Notes under the pieces: generated by a model
What the model was told of the DNA's origin: nothing
Database searches by the model: none
What the model saw: only the letters and a program-made list of their open reading frames with translations
Part shown: positions 1 to 7,247 of the stretch, piece after piece
How the letters are laid out: every line of letters starts with the position of its first letter
Position numbering within the stretch: the first letter of the stretch is position 1
Assembly (NCBI GenBank): GCA_024688365.1
Contig: JAILEG010000033.1
Coordinates: 62,001-126,000 of the forward strand
Reading direction: 5' to 3'
Length of the DNA: 64,000 bases
Source: Prevotella sp.
GTDB lineage: Bacteria > Bacteroidota > Bacteroidia > Bacteroidales > Bacteroidaceae
Made by a program: the position numbers and the translations under genes

Positions 1-121
1 ATCCCCATCCCTTCCCGAAGAGAGAGGACGGGTGGTAAGTCGTCTGTAGCCTGTTCGTTGATACAGGCTTCCTTTTGCAAAGGCTGGAAGAGGGGCTTCG
101 TCTCATTCATTTTTTTTCACT

Positions 122-964
122 ATGCACAACCTTCTATACATTGGCTGGCAGCCAGACGAATATCTGCTGCGCATCGGTTCGGCTGGCGTGCGCTGGTATG
201 GCGTATGCTGGCTCATAGGTCTGACATTGGGATTCTTCCTGATGAAATGGCTCTACAAGCGTCATAAGTACCCTGACGAGAAATTCGAGCCGCTCTTCCT
301 CTACATCTTCATCGGTGTGCTGATAGGCGGACGGCTGGGACACTGCCTCTTCTACGAGCCAGGCTACTTTCTCACCTCCTGGGACCACTTCATTGAGATG
401 CTCATTCCCATGAAGCACCTTGGTGATGGGACATGGAAGTACTCGGGCTATCAAGGCCTCGCCTCACACGGTGGAGTCATCGGCATGCTCATCGGCCTGT
501 ACCTTTACATCAAGCGCACAAAGATGCAGCCGTGGGTGGTACTCGACTTCATGGGGCTCTGCTCTGGCATCACAGCCACATTCATCCGGCTCGGAAATCT
601 GATGAACTCTGAGATTATCGGCAAGGTGACTGATGTGCCTTGGGCCTTCATCTTCTACAATGTCGACACTTATCCCCGCCATCCAGGGCAGCTTTACGAG
701 GCACTTGCCTACTTCTGCTTCTTCTGGCTGATACTTGCCATCTACAGGAAATTCCCTCATAAGGTGGGCACGGGACTCTACTTCGGACTCTGCCTGACGC
801 TCATCTTCACCTTCCGCTTCGCCATCGAGTACACCAAGGAGCTGCAGGAAGCCTTTGAGGCTGGCCTGCCTATTGACATGGGCCAGATTCTCAGCATCCC
901 CTTCATTGCGCTTGGGGTATGGGCAATGGTCCAGTCAAGAGGAAAAGGAAAGAAAGAACTGTAA
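122..964 (+). CDS. lgt: Prolipoprotein diacylglyceryl transferase
   Basis: Inner-membrane enzyme that moves diacylglycerol from phosphatidylglycerol to the lipobox cysteine of prolipoproteins, the first step of lipoprotein maturation. The 280-residue protein is full length for the family and strongly hydrophobic, with about seven membrane segments. The Lgt motifs are visible: GGRLGHCLFYEP near residue 65, the HGG element near 117, the signature RLGNLMNSE near 160, and RHPGQLYE near 190. The start is followed by the expected short hydrophilic N-terminus and first membrane helix. It is followed by its own terminator and repeat array A, so it is not obviously co-transcribed with nrdA. The many lipoproteins in this window are its expected substrates. 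Identification is secure. Confidence 0.97.
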   Translation: MHNLLYIGWQPDEYLLRIGSAGVRWYGVCWLIGLTLGFFLMKWLYKRHKYPDEKFEPLFLYIFIGVLIGGRLGHCLFYEPGYFLTSWDHFIEMLIPMKHLGDGTWKYSGYQGLASHGGVIGMLIGLYLYIKRTKMQPWVVLDFMGLCSGITATFIRLGNLMNSEIIGKVTDVPWAFIFYNVDTYPRHPGQLYEALAYFCFFWLILAIYRKFPHKVGTGLYFGLCLTLIFTFRFAIEYTKELQEAFEAGLPIDMGQILSIPFIALGVWAMVQSRGKGKKEL

Positions 965-988
965 GGAAAAATCCTCATAAGAACAAGA

Positions 989-1037
989 GAGGACATCGGG
1001 AAAGGCCAATAGGCACTTCCTGATGCCCTCTTTTTTT
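989..1037 (+). terminator. Rho-independent terminator of lgt
   Basis: A 14-bp stem (989-1002 with 1017-1030, one mismatch and one G-T pair) is followed directly by seven T residues at 1031-1037. It lies 24 bases after the lgt stop. Repeat array A begins only four bases further on. Confidence 0.75.
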
Positions 1038-1040
1038 GTG

Positions 1041-1258
1041 CAGAAGATGCCCTTTTGAACCTGAGAAGATGCCCTTTCGGAGTTCAGAAGATGCCCTTTT
1101 AAGATAAAAAATAAATTATTTTATAACCAATAATAAATTAAAAATAAACTAATAATAAATTATTTTTTATATAAAATCAAATTAAAAATAAACACAAAAG
1201 GGCATCTTTTCGGGTTCAAAAGGGCACCTTTTGAAGTCTGAAAGGGCACCTTTTGGCT
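1041..1258. repeat. 22-bp-pitch repeat array A with inverted arms and AT core
   Basis: Left-arm units carry ATGCCC at 1047, 1069 and 1091. The AT-rich core carries AAATTA at 1113, 1135, 1157 and 1179. Right-arm units carry GGGCAT or GGGCAC at 1200, 1222 and 1244. Every step is 22 bp except one of 21 between core and right arm. The two arms are reverse complements of each other (GATGCCCTTTT against AAAAGGGCATC), so the region could fold as a long hairpin with an AT loop. It sits between lgt and nrdA. Equivalent arrays occur near 19.3-19.5 kb and 48.3-48.6 kb. Function unknown. Confidence 0.9.
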
Positions 1259-1559
1259 TCCGAGAGAACAGCAGCTGCAATCTGAAAGTCAAATATAAAA
1301 AAATATCAGATAAATCCCATAAATTAAAGAATCCTACACTTCCCCTTCAAACTGTATTAAATCAAAAACTATAAAAAGTACAAAACAAGGGAAAATTAAA
1401 CTTTTTGGATAACTTTCTCTGCCATATTTTTATTAACTTTGTCTACAAATAAAATACATTAAATCCATAATTATTTGATTTTCATATAATTATAATATAA
1501 TAATCAAATATAGACGGAAGACAAAGTAATACAAAAAAGAAAACCTATACATAGAATTA
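1259..1559. promoter_or_regulatory. AT-rich nrdA upstream region
   Basis: About 300 bases without a gene. It contains a TAnnTTTG element at 1434-1441 (TAACTTTG), a plausible -7 box, though I see no -33 TTTG at the usual 19-21 bp distance. A 9-bp inverted repeat TATTTGATT/AATCAAATA (1472-1480 and 1502-1510) flanks an AT-only stretch and would lie in the 5' leader. I do not see a recognisable NrdR box pair. Confidence 0.4.
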
Positions 1560-4082
1560 ATGGAAATAATCAAACGCAATGGCGAGTCGGAGAACTACAA
1601 TAACAAGAAGATTTCCATAGCCATACGGAAGAGTTTTGACAGTACAGGCAATACTGTCTCAGATGAGGAGATAGCCGGAATGGTCAGTGAGGTGGAGCAG
1701 TTCATCACTGACAATCCTGACCAGCGGACTGTTGAGGACATACAGAACCAGGTAGAGAAGCGGCTCATGGCACATGGCCACTACGATGAAGCCAAGAACT
1801 ACATTCTCTTCAGATACCAGCGCAACGAGCAGCGCAAGGCCATCAACGACATGGCCCGGGCAGCTGACGACCCACAGCTGGCCGATGTGCTGCATGCCGT
1901 GGCACGGGAGTACCGTGAGCGGACTTACAGCATGGTGACGCTCCAGGAGAAGTTTGCCAGCTTCTGCAAGCCAGGCATAAGCCGGCACGAGGCTGTCGAT
2001 GCCCTCATCAAGGCCGCCGTTGAGCTGACAACACCTGAGGCACCAGCATGGGAGATGATATCGGCAAGGATTCTCGCCCATCAGGCCGAACAGGGAATAT
2101 GCCTTCTGGAAGAGGAGTTAGGCATCAGCGACTTCTACAGTAAGCTGAAATACATGACCGAGGAGGGACTCTATGGCGAATACATCCTTGACAGCTACAG
2201 CGAGGAGGAGATAAACGAGGCAGCGGCACTCCTCCGCCCTGAACGCGACAGGCTGCTGAACTATTCGGGACTCGACCTGCTGCTGAAGCGATACGTCATC
2301 AGAACCTATACGGGAAAAGTGCTGGAGCGTGTACAGGAGATGTTCCTCGGCATAGCCCTCCACCTTGCCATGCCCGAGCAGAGGGACACCCGTCTCACAT
2401 GGGTGCGCCGCATCTATGACCTGCTCAGCCAGCTGGAGGTGACAATGGCCACACCGACACTCTCCAACGCCCGAAAGCCGAACCACCAGCTGTCAAGCTG
2501 CTTCATCGACACCGTGCCCGACAGCCTTGACGGCATCTACCGCAGCCTTGACAACTTCTCACAGGTCAGCAAGTTCGGCGGCGGTATGGGAATGTACTTC
2601 GGCAAGGTGCGTGCCACAGGAGGCAACATCCGTGGTTTCAAAGGTGTGGCTGGAGGTGTAATCAGATGGATGCGCCTGGTGAACGACACTGCCGTGGCTG
2701 TCGACCAGCTGGGCATGCGGCAGGGAGCCGTGGCCGTCTATCTGGACGTATGGCACAAGGACCTGCCTGAGTTCCTACAGCTCCGCACCAACAACGGTGA
2801 CGACCGCATGAAGGCACATGACATCTTCCCGGCTGTCTGTTACCCTGACCTCTTCTGGAAAATGGCGGAGGAAGACCTCAACCAAAATTGGTACCTCTTC
2901 TGCCCGAACGAGATCATGCGCCTGAAAGGCTACTGCCTGGAGGACTGCTACGGCGAGGAGTGGGAGCGCAAATACCTTGACTGCGTGAACGACCAGCGAC
3001 TCTCCCGTCGCGTCATCAGCATCAAGGACATCGTACGACTCGTCCTCCGGTCAGCCGTGGAGACAGGGACACCGTTCACCTTCAACCGCGATACCGTCAA
3101 CCGGGCCAATCCCAATGGCCATAAGGGCATCATCTACTGCTCCAACCTCTGCACTGAGATTGCCCAAAACATGGCACCCATCGAGAGTGTGTCAAAGGAA
3201 GTGGAGACGAACGACGGCGACACCGTAGTCGTCACCACCACCCGGCCGGGAGAGTTCGTTGTCTGCAATCTCGCCAGTCTCTCCCTCGGCCGACTGCCTT
3301 TGGAGGACGAGGAGAAGATGAGGGAGAAGGTTGCCACCGTCATCCGGGCCCTCGACAACGTCATCAGCCTCAACTTCTATCCCGTGCCCTATGCCCGCAT
3401 CACCAACCAGCGTTACCGTTCCATAGGCCTTGGGGTGAGTGGTTACCACCATGCACTGGCGAAGCGCCGCATCAAATGGGAGAGCGAGGAACACCTCAAC
3501 TTCATGGATAAGGTGTTTGAGACCATCAACCGGGCTGCCATCCTCGCCAGCTCCGACCTCGCACGGGATAAGGGCAGCTATCAGTTCTTCGAGGGAAGCG
3601 ACTGGCAGACAGGTGCCTATTTTGACAAGCGTGGCTACACGAGCCAGCAATGGCAGCAAGTGCGACAGACCGTTGCACGACAGGGAATGCGCAATGCCTA
3701 TCTTCTGGCCGTAGCACCAACAAGCAGTACGAGCATCATTGCCGGAACAACCGCAGGACTCGACCCCATCATGAAGCGGTTTTTCCTTGAGGAGAAGAAA
3801 GGCAGTATGCTGCCACGGGTGGCCCCGGAGCTGTCGGACAAGACGTACTGGATGTACAAGAGTGCCTACCTTATCAATCAGAAGTGGAGCGTCAGGGCAT
3901 CCGGCATACGTCAACGGCACATTGACCAGGCACAAAGCATGAACCTCTATATCACCAACGACTTCACCATGCGGCAGGTACTCGATCTCTATCTCCTTGC
4001 CTGGAAGAGCGGTGTCAAGACCATCTATTATGTACGCAGCAAGTCACTGGAGGTGGAAGAGTGTGAGAGCTGCTCATCATAA
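1560..4082 (+). CDS. nrdA: Ribonucleoside-diphosphate reductase, alpha subunit (class I)
   Basis: Catalytic subunit of aerobic ribonucleotide reductase, which reduces ribonucleoside diphosphates to deoxyribonucleotides together with NrdB. The 840-residue protein starts with an ATP-cone allosteric domain (about residues 1-90), followed by the ten-stranded barrel. The catalytic set is visible: Cys314 in SSCFID, Asn529/Cys531/Glu533 in SNLCTEI, Cys569 in VCNLASL, and a C-terminal CESC cysteine pair that would re-reduce the active site. Lys-Arg-rich NGESENY is typical of the N-terminal cone. nrdB follows 68 bp downstream in the same direction, consistent with an operon. The start is the first methionine of the cone, IIKRNG. 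Identification is secure. Confidence 0.97.
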   Translation: MEIIKRNGESENYNNKKISIAIRKSFDSTGNTVSDEEIAGMVSEVEQFITDNPDQRTVEDIQNQVEKRLMAHGHYDEAKNYILFRYQRNEQRKAINDMARAADDPQLADVLHAVAREYRERTYSMVTLQEKFASFCKPGISRHEAVDALIKAAVELTTPEAPAWEMISARILAHQAEQGICLLEEELGISDFYSKLKYMTEEGLYGEYILDSYSEEEINEAAALLRPERDRLLNYSGLDLLLKRYVIRTYTGKVLERVQEMFLGIALHLAMPEQRDTRLTWVRRIYDLLSQLEVTMATPTLSNARKPNHQLSSCFIDTVPDSLDGIYRSLDNFSQVSKFGGGMGMYFGKVRATGGNIRGFKGVAGGVIRWMRLVNDTAVAVDQLGMRQGAVAVYLDVWHKDLPEFLQLRTNNGDDRMKAHDIFPAVCYPDLFWKMAEEDLNQNWYLFCPNEIMRLKGYCLEDCYGEEWERKYLDCVNDQRLSRRVISIKDIVRLVLRSAVETGTPFTFNRDTVNRANPNGHKGIIYCSNLCTEIAQNMAPIESVSKEVETNDGDTVVVTTTRPGEFVVCNLASLSLGRLPLEDEEKMREKVATVIRALDNVISLNFYPVPYARITNQRYRSIGLGVSGYHHALAKRRIKWESEEHLNFMDKVFETINRAAILASSDLARDKGSYQFFEGSDWQTGAYFDKRGYTSQQWQQVRQTVARQGMRNAYLLAVAPTSSTSIIAGTTAGLDPIMKRFFLEEKKGSMLPRVAPELSDKTYWMYKSAYLINQKWSVRASGIRQRHIDQAQSMNLYITNDFTMRQVLDLYLLAWKSGVKTIYYVRSKSLEVEECESCSS

Positions 4083-4150
4083 ACATAAGAATCAAGAACT
4101 TTAAAAGCTAAGGAGTTAGGGAATCTAACAAAAAAATACAACGAAAAAAA

Positions 4151-5197
4151 ATGGACAATCAACTGAAAAGAAACACCCTCTTCAATCCTTCCGGCGACAC
4201 TGACCTGCGCCTGAGGAGAATGATTGGCGGCAATACGACCAATCTCAATGACTTCAATAACATGAAATATTCCTGGGTAAGCGACTGGTACCGTCAGGCA
4301 ATGAACAACTTCTGGATACCGGAGGAAATCAATCTGTCACAGGATTTCAAGGACTATCCACGCCTTGACAAGGCAGAACGGACAGCATACGACAAGATTC
4401 TCAGCTTCCTCGTCTTCCTCGACTCGCTGCAGAGCAACAACCTCCCCACCGTGAGCGAGTATATCACTGCCAATGAGGTGAACCTATGCCTGCACATCCA
4501 GGCTTTTCAGGAGTGCATCCACAGCCAGAGCTACAGCTACATGCTCGATACCATCTGCAGCCCGGAGGAGCGGAACGACATCCTTTATCAGTGGAAGACC
4601 GACGAGCATCTGCTCCGCCGCAACAAGTTCATCGGCGACTGCTATAACGAGTTCCATGAGAAACGGGATAAGTTCAGCCTCATGAAGACCCTCATTGCCA
4701 ACTTCATCCTTGAGGGCATCTACTTCTACAGCGGATTCATGTTCTTCTACAATCTCAGCCGCAACGGCAAGATGTCGGGCTCGGCACAGGAAATAAGATA
4801 CATCAATCGTGACGAGAACACGCACCTGTGGCTCTTCCGCAGCATCATCCTGGAGCTGAAAAAGGAGGAACCCGACATGTTCACGCCCGACAAAGTGAAG
4901 ATTTATGAGGACATGATGCGCGAGGGTGTACGGCAGGAGATAGCCTGGGGCCAGTATGTCATTGGTGATGACGTGCAGGGACTCAGCAGCCAGATGGTAT
5001 CCGACTACATCCGCTACCTGGGCAACCTGCGTTGGTCAGGACTCGGCTTCGGCTTCCTTTATGAGGACAATCAAAAAGAACCGGAGAACATGAAATGGGT
5101 CAGCCAGTATTCAAATGCCAACATGGTAAAGACCGATTTCTTTGAAGCCAGGAGTACAGCCTATGCCAAGAGTACGGCACTGGTGGACGACCTCTGA
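4151..5197 (+). CDS. nrdB: Ribonucleoside-diphosphate reductase, beta subunit (class I)
   Basis: Small subunit that carries the di-iron (or dimanganese) centre and generates the tyrosyl radical used by NrdA. The 348-residue length is normal. Expected metal ligands are seen: Asp in FLDSLQ, Glu and His in QECIHSQSY, Glu in FILEGIYFY, and Glu/His in RDENTHLW. The tyrosine in HSQSY occupies the radical position, so this is a tyrosyl-radical enzyme rather than a class Ic type. It lies directly behind nrdA and ends before a strong hairpin. The downstream region is rich in DnaA-box-like sequences, discussed separately. Confidence 0.97.
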   Translation: MDNQLKRNTLFNPSGDTDLRLRRMIGGNTTNLNDFNNMKYSWVSDWYRQAMNNFWIPEEINLSQDFKDYPRLDKAERTAYDKILSFLVFLDSLQSNNLPTVSEYITANEVNLCLHIQAFQECIHSQSYSYMLDTICSPEERNDILYQWKTDEHLLRRNKFIGDCYNEFHEKRDKFSLMKTLIANFILEGIYFYSGFMFFYNLSRNGKMSGSAQEIRYINRDENTHLWLFRSIILELKKEEPDMFTPDKVKIYEDMMREGVRQEIAWGQYVIGDDVQGLSSQMVSDYIRYLGNLRWSGLGFGFLYEDNQKEPENMKWVSQYSNANMVKTDFFEARSTAYAKSTALVDDL

Positions 5198-5241
5198 AGC
5201 AGCCCAAATCCTAATTCCCTGTACGGAAATGGAAAAAATCC

Positions 5242-5279
5242 ATCCTCTCCCTCCCTGTTTTTTTGGGTAGGGAGAGGAT
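5242..5279 (+). terminator. Hairpin after nrdB
   Basis: ATCCTCTCCCT (from 5242) pairs with AGGGAGAGGAT (ending 5279) around a T-rich loop, 44 bases after the nrdB stop. There is no T run after the stem, so it may act in a factor-dependent way or as an mRNA 3' stabiliser. Confidence 0.55.
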
Positions 5280-5299
5280 TGCATAACCCCCAACCACAT

Positions 5300-5640
5300 A
5301 AGAAACTGTGGAAAACCCTGTTGATAACCCTGTGGAAAACCCTATTCATAACCTTCTCATAACCCTGTGGATATCCACATCGCAAATCCAGGAGGCTGTA
5401 AGATGTGGATATCCACAGGGTTATTAACGCTGTTTTAGGGAAGTTTTACACAACTTTCGCACCTAAAAAGATATAAACTTATTATCTTTGCACCGTTTGT
5501 GGAAAATGTGGATAACTCATGATTAAGGCTGACTGTCAAGCATGAAGAACAGGAATAACCTGTTAATAAGCCAAAACCACGGGTGGATAACCAATCTGAC
5601 AAGAAAACGGCTGAAAAGTTCTGCACCAATCCACAGCCTA
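5300..5640. promoter_or_regulatory. Cluster of DnaA-box-like nonamers (possible oriC or DnaA-binding locus)
   Basis: At least ten sites match TGTGGATAA or its complement TTATCCACA with zero to two mismatches, including a perfect one at 5507-5515, TGTTGATAA at 5319, TGTGGAAAA at 5307, 5331 and 5498, and two copies of TGTGGATATCCACA at 5366-5379 and 5404-5417. The two palindromes sit inside a perfect 21-bp inverted repeat (5361-5381 and 5402-5422). A T/A-rich stretch at 5645-5690 could be an unwinding element. A TATCTTTG -7 element at 5483-5490 points toward the DUF3108 gene. Whether this is the replication origin is inference. Confidence 0.6.
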
Positions 5641-5695
5641 TCATACTAAAACATTCTTTTTTCTTTTAAAGAAAGAGAAATAAAGAATATTATGA

Positions 5696-6526
5696 ATGAA
5701 CAACAAAACAAGGAATATGAAACATCTGAAGATTTATATAGTTTGTCTGCTTACAGCACTCTCCCTGGGAGCCTCCGCACAGTGTACGTTCCGCAACACG
5801 GCTTTCAGCAGTGGCGAGTATCTGACGTATAACCTTTATTACAACTGGAAGTTCGTGTGGGTGAAAGCCGGTACGGCATCCTGGTACACTGTCTCCTCCA
5901 CCTACAAGGGCATCCCGGCTTACCGTGCCTCGCTCACCACACGTGGCAACGGGCGGCTGGACGATTACTTCGTCCTGCGTGACACGCTGCTCTGCTATGA
6001 CTCGAAGCACATGGCTCCGCTCTACTTCCGCAAGGGGGCAAGGGAAGGAAAACGATACACGGTTGATGAGGTATTCTACAGTTATCCTAATGGGAACTGC
6101 AAGGTACGTCAGCACCGTATGGGAAATGATGGCCAGCACCACTGGATGGAGCGCACGTACAGCGACTGCTGCTATGACATGATGAGCATCTTCCTCCGGG
6201 CAAGGAGCTTCAATCCTGAGAGCTGGAAGAAGGGAGAGGTGGTGAAGTTCCCGATTGTTGACGGCAATGGCAGGAATCCAGCCCGCATTGTCTATAATGG
6301 AAAGGAGAATGTCAAGGCCGACAACAGGCACAAGTACCGCTGCCTGAAGCTCACCTATTACGAGCATGAGGATGGCAAATGGCGCAATATCGCCAGCTTC
6401 TATGTCACTGATGACCAGAACCACATTCCCGTCCGTCTGGACATGCGTCTGAAGTTCGGCAGTGCCAAGGCGTTCCTCGTTTCCATGAAGGGTATCAACA
6501 GCCCTGTCACTTCACAGGTGAAATAA
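5696..6526 (+). CDS. DUF3108 domain exported protein
   Basis: Periplasmic or envelope protein of unknown molecular role; DUF3108 proteins are widespread in Gram-negative bacteria. The true start is probably Met8 (5717), which begins a clean signal peptide (KHLKIY, hydrophobic core, cleavage after GASA). The mature part begins with the family-typical GEYLTYNLYYNWKFVWVKAGTASW, matching the usual beta-rich DUF3108 opening, and continues to about residue 270 without membrane segments. A TATCTTTG promoter element lies about 230 bases upstream inside the DnaA-box region, so the transcript would have a long leader. A terminator follows. Confidence 0.85.
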   Translation: MNNKTRNMKHLKIYIVCLLTALSLGASAQCTFRNTAFSSGEYLTYNLYYNWKFVWVKAGTASWYTVSSTYKGIPAYRASLTTRGNGRLDDYFVLRDTLLCYDSKHMAPLYFRKGAREGKRYTVDEVFYSYPNGNCKVRQHRMGNDGQHHWMERTYSDCCYDMMSIFLRARSFNPESWKKGEVVKFPIVDGNGRNPARIVYNGKENVKADNRHKYRCLKLTYYEHEDGKWRNIASFYVTDDQNHIPVRLDMRLKFGSAKAFLVSMKGINSPVTSQVK

Positions 6527-6593
6527 CCTTTTCAGCCCTTCCAAAACGGGAAGGGGGAGGAAAAGAATATGGGGATATACCCCCTATAAAGTA

Positions 6594-6630
6594 AGCTGGA
6601 ACCTGTCTCACGACAAGTTCCAGCTCTTTT
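6594..6630 (+). terminator. Rho-independent terminator after the DUF3108 gene
   Basis: AGCTGGAAC (6594-6602) pairs with GTTCCAGCT (6617-6625), with an inner TGTC/GACA stem, and is followed by C and TTTT. Confidence 0.85.
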
Positions 6631-7247
6631 AAATTTAATAGTGATGTAATTTAAATCAAATTTCTCTTTACTGTGAATTACCCAAATAACAAATACATAT
6701 ATACCAAATATCACAACGAAGCTGTCAGCTTCTTGTTAAACCTAACCTGAAATGGTTTCTTCTTTGCCTCCTGACTTCGCCAAGCAGGGACTAAAATACC
6801 TTGATAAACTTTAATAACTACCTTTTTATGCATTACTTTACGACAGCGAAATTACAATAAAAAAACTGCTATTCAAAGCCTGTATAATCCTTTCAGTGGA
6901 TAAATATAAATCCTGTAGGCCGTCTTCAGCTCTTTTTTACATGTAAATAATTGATATACAGCTGTTTGAAAAATAATGTGTTTAGCATAGTATATAAGTG
7001 TTGTTATTGTTCACTGAAGGGTCGGAAAGTGGGAAAATCACACTTTTACGGTTAAATATTTCTTTTGTATGAAGCAGCACCAGGGTGTGTTTAATCGGTT
7101 GATAATCAATGTAATCATCCTTATACAATAGTTTCAGGGATTGTAATTGCGTTTTTTTACTGTTCAATATGGTGGGAATAATATAATTTTGTATCCATTC
7201 AATAATCTCAAATTCAACCTTTCACACAACTAATAAAATTTTAGCTT
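6631..7247. promoter_or_regulatory. Long AT-rich region upstream of the GH87-like gene
   Basis: About 600 bases with no convincing gene; a 61-codon reverse ORF (6982-7167) has no family-like features. A TAATTTTG element at 7184-7191 is a candidate -7 box for the downstream glucanase. The length suggests control sites for the polysaccharide locus, but I cannot name a binding protein. Confidence 0.4.

Noticed and set aside
58..267. 69-codon forward ORF overlapping the start of lgt
   Set aside because: It overlaps lgt in another frame, has no family features, and lgt is certain. Bases 1-121 hold nothing else I can support.
1041..1258. CRISPR array
   Set aside because: The 22-bp units are contiguous without unique spacers, change from GC to AT types, invert halfway, and no cas genes are near.
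3192..3935. Long antisense ORF inside nrdA
   Set aside because: A shadow of the well-supported nrdA frame with no motif; long antisense frames arise easily from codon bias here.
6982..7167. 61-codon reverse ORF upstream of the GH87-like gene
   Set aside because: AT-rich, no homology-like pattern, no promoter or neighbours supporting it.
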